Assembly (NCBI RefSeq): GCF_033118175.1
Contig: NC_083696.1
Location: forward strand, 33,465,001-33,529,000
Direction of reading: 5' to 3'
DNA length: 64,000 nucleotides
DNA from: Dama dama
Taxonomy: Eukaryota; Chordata; Mammalia; Artiodactyla; Cervidae
The notes beneath the pieces are model-generated. The model was not told where the DNA came from and searched no databases. It worked only from the letters and a program-made list of their open reading frames with translations. This document shows, in pieces, positions 36,601-48,600 of this stretch. The position numbers and the translations under genes were made by a program. How positions within the stretch are numbered: the first letter of the stretch is position 1; each line of letters starts with the position of its first letter.

Positions 36601-39600
36601 AGTTTTTAGCCAACTTTTTCACTCTCCTCTTTCACTTTCATCAAGAGGCTTTTTAGTTCTTCTTCACTTTCTGCCATAAGGGTGGTATCATCTGCATATC
36701 TGAGGTTATTGATATTTCTCCCAGCAATCTTGATTCCAGCTTGTGCTTCCTCCAGCCCAGCGTTTCTCATGATGTACTCTGCATTTAAGTTAAATAAGCA
36801 GGGTGACAATATACAGCCTTGACGTACTCTTTTTCCTATTTGGTTGATTCAAATTTTAATTTCATAGCATGAGTTAGACAAATAATTTTGTTTATGTGGA
36901 ATATGTTAATTTAATCTGCCAAGTTCATTATTATTTTGGTTGTCTCTTACCCATATCATGGGCTTCCCTGTAGGAGACCTGGGTTCAATCCCTGGGCTGG
37001 AAAAATCCCCTGGAGGAGGGCATGGCAACCCACTCCAATGTTCTAGTCTGGAGAATCCCCATGGACAAAGGAGCCCGGCAGGCTACAGTCCATGGGGTCG
37101 CAAAGAGTCGGACACAACTGAGTGACTAAGTACCCATGACATCACTTCTCTATCTCATTTGACCCCTGCATCCTGTCCCAGGGGCCACTCTTCTAAGATG
37201 CTTCCCCAAACAGGGAAACAAACTCTATACATCCAGTAGTAACTAGTACCTCCCATGTACCATCTATGTCTTCTTGAGCAAATTATCACACCCAGCTTAT
37301 TCTTTAGCACCGTGGAGTCATAGTGAATGTCAGAAATGCCAGGAAATCTGTATGCAGCTACAGTCCTAAAATATATTTCCCGGCCATCTGCTGGAGGGGG
37401 GAAGTTGAGAAAATTAGCTCTCCAAGTCTCTCCACAAGTTTTCTGGGTCCTCACCTTCTGCAGAGCCTGGTTGGTCTTGTGGATGGTAACAACTGTTTCA
37501 GCGTTTGTAATGATCTGCTCTTTTCCTTTCTGTAATTCAGATGTTCCTGGGGTACACTGATGCTGGTGCTTCATTTGTCTTTGGTGAGAAATATACAGAC
37601 CACTTTTTTGCATTCAAGGTAAAACCAAACACTTTTTTTTCTGTGTAGACATTTCCTTTTCAGTGACTTCTCCATCAGCAGATGTTCAGATAGACCCTAA
37701 CTGACCAGAACCCAGGCATGTCACAGGGGCACAGCATAGCACCATCCTTTCTCCTTTACAATTTACCTGAAGTCAATGGGCTGAAAGCATATTATTTTGT
37801 TATTATAACATTAAGGAAGACTTCCCTAGTGGCCCAATGGCTAAGACACTGAGCTCCCAATGCAGGGGACCCGGGTTCAATGGTCAGGGAGCTAGATCCC
37901 ACACGTCGCAACTAAGATTATGCATGCCACAGTGAAGATCAAATATCCTGCCTGCCACAGCTAAGCCACGATGCAGCCAAATAAATAAATAACTTTTTTT
38001 AAACATTAAAGAGAACATGTAAAGGAAATCAGAAATATCGAAACATAGGCAGATCTCAGAGATGTTGCAAGTTCAGTTCCAGACCACCACAGTAAAGTGA
38101 ATATCACAATAAAGTGATCACACAAGTTATTTGGTTTCCCAGTGTACATAAAAATTGTGTTTACAACTCCACTGTCATCTATTAACTGTGACATAGCAGT
38201 ATATCTAAAAAAAGTACATACCATAATTTAAAATCACTTTATTGCTAAAACATATCAAAACAGTCACAACAGTAACATCAAAGATCACTGATCACCATAA
38301 CAAACATAGTAATAATGGAAAAGTTTGAAATATTGTGAGCATTACCAACAAGTGACCCAAAAAATGGTGCCTATAGACTTGCTCAATGAAGGAGTTCCAC
38401 AATCCTTCAATCTGTGAAAAACACAACATGCAAGAAGCACAATCAAGTGAAGCACAATAAAACAGGGTATGCCTGTACTCTGGGGAGTTGCATAACATTT
38501 GCTGATACACTTATGAAAGCTCATATGGGGTAATAGGATCTGAGATTTCAGGGGAAAGAACACGAGGTCCCTGGCAATGAATAGACATATAGCTGCTAAT
38601 GCCTCCCTGGTCCAGGCTCAGTGACAGCTCTGCACTCAGGAAACTCCTTAATCCCAGACAAAGTGGGACAGCTGGTCACCCACACCAACCTCTGTTCTTA
38701 CAGAACCATCCCCGAGCTAAACCTTTCTCCTCCTTCCTTCAGCACTGCCTTCACCTTGGCAGGCCTGCAGGCTGGGCCTTCTCCCAACCACAGGAAGGAT
38801 GTTATTTTACAGGGGAAAGGCAACTTGGCCACTTAGCCCCAAGGTCAGGCCTAATCAATTCTCTCCCAGGCCTCCCACAGCCCCCGGAAGCTCACCTTCC
38901 TCTGGGAAGTCCCTACAAATCCTGTTGATGAGTCAGAAAAAGCATTCAGCTTTTTCCTCAGATTTCTTTTTTATGGTATGCTATTGTTCCTACACTTTTT
39001 TATTGTTTTCTCACTCATGGACTCCATTTACCTCCAAATTGCCTCTGCCAACTGCTATGCTGAATCTTTTTTTAAACTACTGATTTGATACTTTGGTGCT
39101 GAAATAACTAAGCCATCTCTGAAAGGTCCAGTGTTTACAAATTGAGATAGAAATATGTCCCTATCATAAATTGAATCCCGAATTACAAAAAATAAAATCA
39201 CAAAAAAGGAGGAACTTGCTGTTCAGGTCGCACCACTGTCTCCAGACCTCCCCCCCACCACCAAGGACACCTGTCCTCTCCCCCGGGGCATCCTTTCTGC
39301 CAAAATAGATTCCCTGTGGGAACGTTAGTGAGATGAGCCCCTTTAACTCCCTGAAGCTTTCAGGAAGACTCTGCCTACCCATTAAAGCCAATAAAAGCAC
39401 ATAAGTGAGTGCATTCTGAATAATGGCACAAAAAGTCTTTTGCTATGTATTATTAATAGATTTTTCTAACTTAGATCCTGTACAAATTGTCCTCAGTCAT
39501 TCTGTGTCTCTGGTGGCAGCTTGTTCCTGGCCATTTAGCTGGGAACAGAGGGGAAGGGAACAATGGAGAAGTGGTGGTAAGGGATCCAGACTACAACCCA

Positions 39601-42600
39601 TTGTGGTCCATGCAGGGTAGAAACTGCTTCCTGTAGAAACACAAGCTGCATGGAAGGCATCCAAAGAGCATCAGGAAAAGATCTAGAAAAAGACAACCTT
39701 CATTAACACAGAAGTAGACTAGTCCCAAAGTCTAATCTTTGTATAATGATTCAAAAATCTATAAGTAAAATATTCATTATTCTAAAAACTAAATGCATGA
39801 ATGCTTGCTCTATAGGAGGCATTATTTAAGTACCTACTGTGTCACTACTATGAATAAAGACCTGAGGTTGCTCGCAGTTAACCTTGATCCAGGTTGCTCT
39901 GATAATAAGTAGTGAATCCTATCTGTTGAATATCAGAAGAACAAGGATATATGCCATTGGTTTTCAGTTTCTTGATCTAATTATTATAAGTTTCCTCTCC
40001 AAAATGTCATTGTTCTCTAGAAACTGAAAAGGAAAGCCCATCATAGTAGGATTTTTTTTTTAAGTTTCCTATGAGATACACTCAAGTTTATCCTGAACAA
40101 ATTAGAAGAGACTGTATGTAGATGAGGAAGATGCCTGATAAAAGTGTTGTTTATTCAAGAGAAGTTTCCAGTATTTTGATGACATTTCAGAGGGGAAAAA
40201 GGAGGCAGAAAGGAGGAGATTGATCTGAAACCTACTAGTCCTGCTGGGATCAGTGTTAACTGTGGCCACTCTTGTCCTCCACCCACCCCCCAGGTCCTGC
40301 CCATTGTGATTTTCTTCAGCACTGTGATGTCCATGTTGTACTACCTCGGATTGATGCAGTGGATCATTAGAAAGGTACCGGGACTACAAGGAAGTGGGTG
40401 ACAGAGCTAGAGCTGATTATCTCAGGGTCAAAGTCTTGAATGTCTTTTATCTGGATTTTTACAAAATGTCTTTCCCTTCATACCGAGATCCATTCCTACC
40501 CCCAAGGTATTAGATTCAAACCCAAAAATCCTCCATGGATCAACAGAGGGTATTTTATCTCCAGGACTTCTAATAACTCTGTGACTTGAGACTCCCTGGA
40601 CATCTTCATGAAACCTCAGCAGTTACTCCTTTAGCCAAAGAATTGACTTCAAGAATTCAGGACCAGATTGTCCTTTCATCTTAACTATCCATCCATGCCT
40701 TACACAGAGGCATCACTGCTTACCCTCAGATGATAACCCAAATGGATCCTCCTTGTCTAGAAGTTGCTAGAGAATCAAAGGAAGAAAGGAAAGCTGCTCT
40801 TCTCTCATGAGGGGGTTTTGTCAGCATGCAAAAATTTTTTTTAGGTCTGAAAAGTTCATCTCAGTCCAGCTGCCCCCAACAACTGTCAGTCCTACATCAT
40901 GTTATATCACAAAACTCAGTAATTTGTAAGTTAGTTTAAATGCACTCGAGAACAAAGCAGCGTATAGAGGTTTTGGGCATAGCCACAACCCTCCTTTGAT
41001 CCCTGTAAATAAATAAAATGGGGAGAGAGCCAGAATACCAGCAGGATTAAAGGTTTCAGCAAGAGTGCCAGAAGGCATACTTTTCTGACTGTCAATTTAA
41101 ACACTTAGTATTCCTGTATTTCATGTCGAAGCAGGAAGGAAGGAGAACGGATGCAACAGAAAGTCTCCATCCCCGGGTGGGCACTACAGTCTCTGGTTGG
41201 AAGAACCACTACAAAAGTGGGACTGTCAACCATGTTTGAGACTCAGGTAGAAAAGGCCAAACCTCAACTACCCCCCACTACTTATTAACTAAGCAATCTC
41301 TGACAGAACAACTTAACTGTTCTGTGCCTTGGTTTCCTCTTCTGTAAAATGTGTCTAAATATAGGACCTCCCTGAGAGGGTTATTATAAGGATTAAATTC
41401 ATCACTAGAACAAGGGCTTAAAATAGTCCTTGGAGTGCTGTGAAGACTGCCATGACTGTTAGAAAATATTATAACTTATTACTCGAAAAAAAAATCAAGA
41501 CATTACTTATACAAAATAGACATTTCAAGAGACATTCATTGTATAGTGTTCAAAGAATATACAATGACTCAGACTTCAGTTCAGTTCTGTTCACTCAGTC
41601 ATGTCCGACTCTTTGAGACCCCATGGACTGCAGCACACCAGGCCTCCCTGTCCATCACCAACTCCTGGAGCTTGCTCAAACTCATGTCCATCGAGTCAGT
41701 GATGCCATCCAAATATCTCGTCCTCTGTCAACCCCTTCTCCTCCCACCTTCAATCTTTCCCAGCATCAGGGTCTTTTCCAATGAGTCAGTTCTTCATATC
41801 AGGTGGCCAAAATATTGAGGTTTCAGCTTCCACATCAATCATTCCAATGAATATTCAGGACTAATTTCCTTTAGGATGGACTGGTTGGATCTCCTTCCAG
41901 TCCAAGGGACTCTCAAGAGTCTTCTCCAACACCACAGTTCAAAAGCATCAGTTCTTTGGTGCTCAGCTTTCTTTACGGTCCAACTCTCACATCCATACTG
42001 GAAAAATCATAGCTTTAACTAGATGGACCTTTGTTGGCAAAGTAACGTCTCTGCTTTTTAATATGCTGTCTAGGTTGATCATAACTTTCCTTCCAAGGAG
42101 CAAGTGCCTTTTAATTTCATGGCTGCAGTCACCATCTGCAGTGATTCTGGAGCCCAATAAGGAAAGTCTGCACTGTTTCCATTGTTTCCCCATCTATTTG
42201 CCATGAAGTGATGGGACTGGATGCCATGATCTTAGTTTTCTGAATGTTGAGCTTTAACCAACTTTTTCACTCTTCTCTTTCACTTTCATCAAGAGGCTCT
42301 TTAGTTCTTTGCTTTCTGCTGTAAGTGTGGTGTTATCTGCATATCTGAGGTTATTGATATTTCTCCAGCAATCTTGATTCCAGCTTGTGCTTCTTCCAGC
42401 CCAGTGTTTCTCATGATGTACTCTGCATATAAGTTAAATAAGCAGGGTGACAATACACAGCCTTGACATACTCCTTTCCCAATTTGGAACCAGTCTGTTA
42501 TTCCATATCTAGTTCTAACTATTGCTTCTTGACCTGCATACAGATTTCTCAAGAGGCAGGTCAGGAGGTCTGGTATTCCCATCTCTTGAAGAATTTTCCA

Positions 42601-45600
42601 GTTTGTTGTGATCCATACAGTCAAAGGCTTTGGAGTAGTCAATAAAGCAGAAGTAGATGCTTCTGGAACTCTCTTCCTTTTTCAATGATCCAATAGATGT
42701 TGGCAATCTGATCTCTGGTTTCTCCGCCTTTTCTAAATCCAGCTTGACCATCTGTAAGTTCACAGTTCACGTACTGTTGAAGCCTGGCTTGGAGAATTTT
42801 GAGCATTACTTTGCTAGCGTTTGAGATGAGTGCAATTGTGCAGTAGTCTGAACATTCTTTGGCATTGCCTTTCTTTGGAATTGAAATGAAAACTGACCTT
42901 TTCCAGTCCTGTGGCCACTGCTGAGTATTCAAATTTGCTGGCATATTGACTCAGACTTACTATTCAAATAAGATTTGATCAGCCTGCTTTATGCACTATA
43001 TAATGAAAATGCTAGGTGGCGTTTTGAGGGACTCCAAGGAGCTCCAGTCCTTTCTCAGTGCAGAAAGAATTCAGCGAAAGGCATGATTTATTAGACGCTT
43101 ATGAGTTTTACAAGTAGACAGGCAAGAAGGTGCCACGCCCTGAGAAACTAGTGGGCTACAGTCTTATAAGCCAAGGAAAAGTGCAGAGAGGGAAAAGACT
43201 ATGTTCTTCCTCATTCTTGAGTAGACACCATGCTTCCATCATCAGCTCCTCCTCCATGCTTGGCAGAAGAATTTTCTGTCCCCACCAGGTCAAGCCAAGA
43301 CTGTCATGGCACTATGGAAAATTATTTCAGATCTCAGAACAATGAGGGTCTTTCACTTTGAAGTGTCACCTTTTCTTAAATTATTGTTTTTATGTGTGCA
43401 GAGAGCATGTTAGTGAACTCACTGGGCAGGATGTAGGTCTCATGCCTCCATTGTTTTATTGTTTGGGGGCATGTCTTGTACTTCTGTTGCAGGGCTTGTT
43501 GTTAAGCAAGCTTGCTTGGTTTTATGCTTAAGCAAATCTGCTTTCCTGAGTAATCATTAACTTACAGGAGTCTCCCTTTTTTTTCTATTTGCAATCCCTT
43601 AGTGTGATTTGCTATTTAATTACCTACTTTGAACCTTTATTCTGTCCCTATCAATAAGGTATATATATTCAAGTTTAGTACAATTGTTGAAGTCCTCAGT
43701 ATTTTCCTCCATTTTAAAGATTTTTATCCCTACTTTGAAGTTCTGTGTGTACAAACAGTTCTCTACTGAGTTTATCCTCTTTTGCCTTTTAGGTTGGATG
43801 GGTAATGCTAGTGACTATGGGAACATCTCCTGTTGAATCTGTAGTTGCTTCTGGCAATATATTTGTTGGACAGGTAAGTTGTAATATCAAAAAACAAAAC
43901 ATCTGCTAAAATAGATACTCTTTCCAAAAAGAGAAAAAAAATTTTTTTAATGACAGTGTTATTTCCTTTACTGTAGGAGGAAAGTATCAAGATAAGGAAC
44001 CCTCAATATTAATAATGTGCAGACTCCAAGGGTAGAGAGAGAGAGCTCTTCTGAGAGAGTCCATGCCCTAGTGTGAAATTTGGGTTCTTGGAAGTTTATG
44101 GAGAGGAAGAAAAACTGAATCATTTTATCAAAGCACGGGCTTCTCATGTACAGATTCTCAACAAATCTTTTCTGAATTAGCTGAGTTGTTGAGGTTTCTG
44201 ACCCACCCGTCAAAGGCTAGCAGCTCATCTACTCGGATGGAGTTCACCATTCGTCTTGAAGCTGCAAATATGTAACAGGCAGCCTCTCATTCTCTAGTAT
44301 TAATATAAAGCTTGTGGCAATGAAAGAGACCAAGAAAGGCTTTCCCCCAAGAACCATGCAGCCATATCAGTACTTAAGCTCATTCTCAACTTATCTGAAC
44401 TGTCCAATAGTCTCTTTGCTGAGCCTAAAGAAAAATGATGATGAGCAAAAGCATTTTCACCTTCCTTATCCATCACATGCATTTTTGCCCAAAGTCCATT
44501 TAAGCAAAGAAATATGTTGCCAAGGGGCATCTCTCGAAATGGCAGCATTCCTAAGGGGTATATAAGTAAGAAATCCTCATCACTTAGGATACATAACTTC
44601 AGGCAGAATGGAATCACACCAAGGAAATCAGGTATGAATACTTGCTAGCATGGCTGTGCAAGGAAACTGAATTTGAAGCAAAAATCAAGTCACCCCAAAA
44701 AACACATGGCCCCAAATTAAAAGGCTTAACAATTGCTCCAGGAAGCTCAGCCTTCTGATTGGTAAGCCTAGCTTACTAGCCTAGAGCAGAGTCTTTAGGC
44801 TCATACTTCTTTCCCTAAGTAGTTGAAATTATTATAATTATAGCCATAAAATCCCTCAGGACTAATTAGGGCACCATCTTGAGTTGATTACTCCTACCTG
44901 CAGGGTAAGAGGGCTCATGTACTGAGTTTCTATTTAGTCCATAAATTGAAGCTCAACACACTCAGTCTTATAGAACAATTAGAAATAATGAGGGGAAAAT
45001 TGTAAAATTGCACACATGCTCCTGTGGTGCTCAATTTGATACTTGGTATGTACTTAATATGCTAAAAGTATGGCTATTATTAATGGAGAGTCCCACACCA
45101 TAGGCCACCTGCCCTCCTTAATGGAACTCAAGCCTTTACAACTATACTTTAATCGATGCCTTTCCATGCAAGTAGGGGTGGTTCTCTGATTTTCAATTAG
45201 GGAAGGCCCCTGTCCTTGTTATTGCTGGTAATTTTTAATACTTGTATCTTTGTTTCTCTATGGTATCAGCAAAGAGGTTAGGGTATGTTGAGATGAAGCT
45301 GGGAGATGGGAAGTCACAGAGGTTTGGGAATCATAGTTCCCAAGGCCAGGCCACTGGATAGAGTTACTTGGCCCATGGTTGTCCAACCTTAGAAAAGAGT
45401 ACCAAGTCATCAGAGTCCAATCCTAGGGTAGGCAGGAGCCTTACATAAACTGGCCTTACAGACTTCATACATGACTCTGTATATACACTGCCCTAGAGTC
45501 CAAAAGACCCAGACATTGATGGTATAGGGTTTTTGTTTTTTTTTTTGGGGGGGGGGTTGTTTTTGTTTGTTTTATTTTTTTGATGGTATAGGTTTTTAAA

Positions 45601-48600
45601 CATGAACACTCATCAGAACCACCAGCAAGTTTGTTAAAACACTGCTGCTGGACCCAGCCCTAGAGTTTTCCATTTAGTAATTCTGAGAACTTGTGGGTCT
45701 AACAAGTTCCTGGGTCAAGTGGATGGAACTGGCCTGAAGTCCACTCTTAGAAATACTGCTGTAGAGAATGGAATTTTGAGTAGTAGCCTCTCCTCTTCAG
45801 GGAAGGTTTAATCTGGTCATTTTGTATTTCCAGACCGAGTCTCCTCTGCTGGTCCGACCATATTTACCATATGTCACCAAGTCTGAACTCCACGCGATCA
45901 TGACCGCTGGGTTCTCTACCATTGCTGGAAGTGTCTTAGGTGCATACATCTCTTTTGGGGTAAGAATGTTTCGGGCTTAACTTATGGAAAAATTCAATCT
46001 TTTTTTTTTTTTCTTTGCTATTGTTATTTCAATTCTTTCCTTTACTACTGCTGCCAGATGTAAAGGTCACAGTTCCATAAGATGTGACCATAAGATGGTC
46101 ACAGTTCTTTTGGTATTTGAATAGAGTGACCCCAAGGAACTTTGGTGTTTCACCTTCATATCCCAGCCACCTAAACATGAACTATATCCAACCATACCAG
46201 AATGAAATCTGGTATTTCAATCATAACCTCATATTGTGAGGTTACTTCAGGTGAAAATTTAAATATGTAAAAAAAAATTTAACTATTACAGACACTAGTT
46301 AAAGGCCATCTAGGTCATGGATTAGCAAACTGTGGCCCAGGGGCAAATTTAGATCACTTTGTTGTTTTTTTTAATAACTACAGTTTAATTGGAAGCCAGC
46401 TATTCCTGTTCCTTATCTAAGCAGCTTTTATGATACAGAGTTGAGCAGTTGTGGCCCCAAAAGCAAAAACTATTTACCCTTTACAAAAAGCTTTTTCTGA
46501 CTCCTGGCTTACAGCAGAGATTCTCAAAACCTACTTTACATTGGAATCACCTGGGAGCTTTTAAAAGCCCTAATGCATCTCTTTCAAATCTGGTTTCCTC
46601 AGTGTGTATGCCCAGAAGTGGTATTGCTGGGTCATATGGCAGTTCTGTTTCCAGTTTTTTAAGAAATCTCCACACTGTTCTCCATAGTGGCTGTACTAGT
46701 TTGCATTCCCACCAACAGTGTAAGAGGGTTCCCTTTTCTCCACACCCTCTCCAGCATTTATTGCTTGTAGACTTTTGGATAGCAGCCATCCTGACTGGCG
46801 TGTGATGGTACCTCATTGTGGTTTTGATTTGCATTTCTCTAATAATGAGTGATGTTGAGCATCTTTTCATGTGTTTGTTAGCCATCTGTATGTCTTCCTT
46901 GGAGAAATGTCTGTTTAGTTCTTTGGCCCATTTTTTGATTGGGTCATTTATTTTTCTGGAATTGAGCTGCAGGAGTTGCTTGTATATTTTTGAGATTAAT
47001 CCTTTGTCTATTGCTTCATTTGCTATTGTTTTCTCCCAATCTGAGGGCTGTCTTTTCACCTTACTTATAGTTTCCTTTGTAGTGCAAAAGCTTTTAAGTT
47101 TCACTAGGTCCCATTTGTTTATTTTTGTTTTTATTTCCAATACTCTGGGAGGTGGGTCATAGAGGATCCTGCTGTGATTCATGTTGGAGAGTGTTTTGCC
47201 TATGTTCTCCTCTAGGAGTTTTATAGTTTCTGGTGTTACATTTAGATCTTTAATCCATTTTGAGTTTATTTTTGTGTATGGTGTTAGAAAGTGTTCTAGT
47301 TTCATTCTTTTACAAGTGGTTGACCAGTTTTCCCAGCACCACTTGTTGAAGAGGTTGTCTTTTTTCCATTGTATATCCTTGCCTCCTTTATCAAAGATAA
47401 GGTGTCCATAGGTTTGTGGATTTATCTCTGGGCTTTCTATTCTGTTCCATTGGTCTATATTTCTGTCTTTGTGCCAGTACCATACTGTCTTGATGACTGT
47501 GGCTTTGTAGTAGAGTCTGAAGTCAGGCAGGTTGATTCCTCCAGTTCCATTCTTCTTTCTCAAGATTACTTTGGCTATTCGAGGTTTTTTGTATTTCCAT
47601 ACAAATTGTGAAATTATTTGTTCTAGTTCTGTGAAAAATACCATTGGTAGCTTGATACGTATTGCATTGAATCTATAGATTGCTTTGGGTAGTATAGCCA
47701 TTTTGACAATATTGATTCTTCCAATCCATGAACACGGTATGTTTCTCCATCTGTTTGTGTCCTCTTTGATTTCTTTCATCAGTGTTTTATAGTTTTCTAT
47801 GTATAGGTCTTTTGTTTCTTTAGGTAGATATACTCCTAAGTATTTTATTCTTTTTGTTGCAATGGTGAATGGTATTGTTTCCTTAATTTCTCTTTCTGTT
47901 TTCTCATTGTTAGTGTATAGGAATGCAAGGGATTTCTGTGTGTTAATTTTATATCCTGCAACTTTACTATATTCATTGATTAGCTCTAGTAATTTTCTGG
48001 TAGAGTCTTTAGGGTTTTCTATGTAGAGGATCATGTCATCTGCAAACAGCGAGAGTTTTAGTTCTTCTTTTCCTATCTGGATTCCTTTTACTTCTTTTTC
48101 TGCTCTGATTGCTGTGGCCAAAACTTCCAAAACTATGTTTAACCACCAACTAATAAAAATAAATGAAAAATAAATAAATAAAATAAAATATTAAAAATAA
48201 ATAAATAAAAGCCCTAATGCTTTTATTAGGAATTCATCCAGAATCTCTTGGGATGAGACCCAGGCATCAATATTATTTTTCAGTCCTCAGATTTCATTGT
48301 ATAGCCCAGTTTGAGAGCAGTTGGTCTATGGGATGGGGCTGAAGAATGTTATGGTAACTGGTGCACTTGCCTTGAGCACAGAGCTTACAGCCTCCAGTGG
48401 AGAAATGAAATAACACAGCAGTTGCATGGTCCAGGTGATGAGGAATTCTTATAAGATAGGCAAGTTTCGATCCAGGACTTCATCCAAATCTTACAGAGCC
48501 AATCAGTGGGAAGAGGAAAGACAAAAAGGGTGGAGATCTCAGGAACAGAGGTTTGACTCATGCCCCAGATGGATTGCTGTAGGAATTCTGCCTACAAAAC

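Larger units (their letters stand above)
35817..37540 (+). other. SLC28A3: SLC28A3 intron (1.7 kb) holding BovB and Bov-tA
   Basis: More than half of the intron is an antisense BovB fragment starting about 100 bp past the donor, followed by a short Bov-tA. The last 400 bp before the acceptor are unassigned. Confidence 0.85.
37619..40293 (+). other. SLC28A3: SLC28A3 intron (2.7 kb)
   Basis: It contains a CHR SINE and, directly after it, a DNA-transposon-like element. From about 38480 to 40293 I recognise no repeat. A pyrimidine-rich tract precedes the CCCCCAG acceptor. Confidence 0.85.
40375..43792 (+). other. SLC28A3: SLC28A3 intron (3.4 kb) with MIR, BovB and a retroviral LTR
   Basis: The first 900 bp are unassigned. 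A MIR, a 1.37 kb BovB with clean target duplications and a solitary LTR then follow one another. All but the MIR are antisense to the gene. Confidence 0.85.
43874..45833 (+). other. SLC28A3: SLC28A3 intron (2.0 kb)
   Basis: Mostly unassigned sequence from 43874 to 45515. Near the 3' end lies a small T/G insertion with duplicated target, followed at once by a MER5A-like remnant. Confidence 0.85.

Noticed and set aside
46818..47611. Several plus-strand open frames repeated at 56927-57720
   Set aside because: Reverse-strand shadows of L1 ORF2. The duplication simply reflects two L1 copies.
46547..48130. 527-codon open frame on the minus strand
   Set aside because: It is the truncated C-terminal part of L1 ORF2 inside the inverted L1 and runs out into flanking MER5A-like sequence. 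It is not a host gene.
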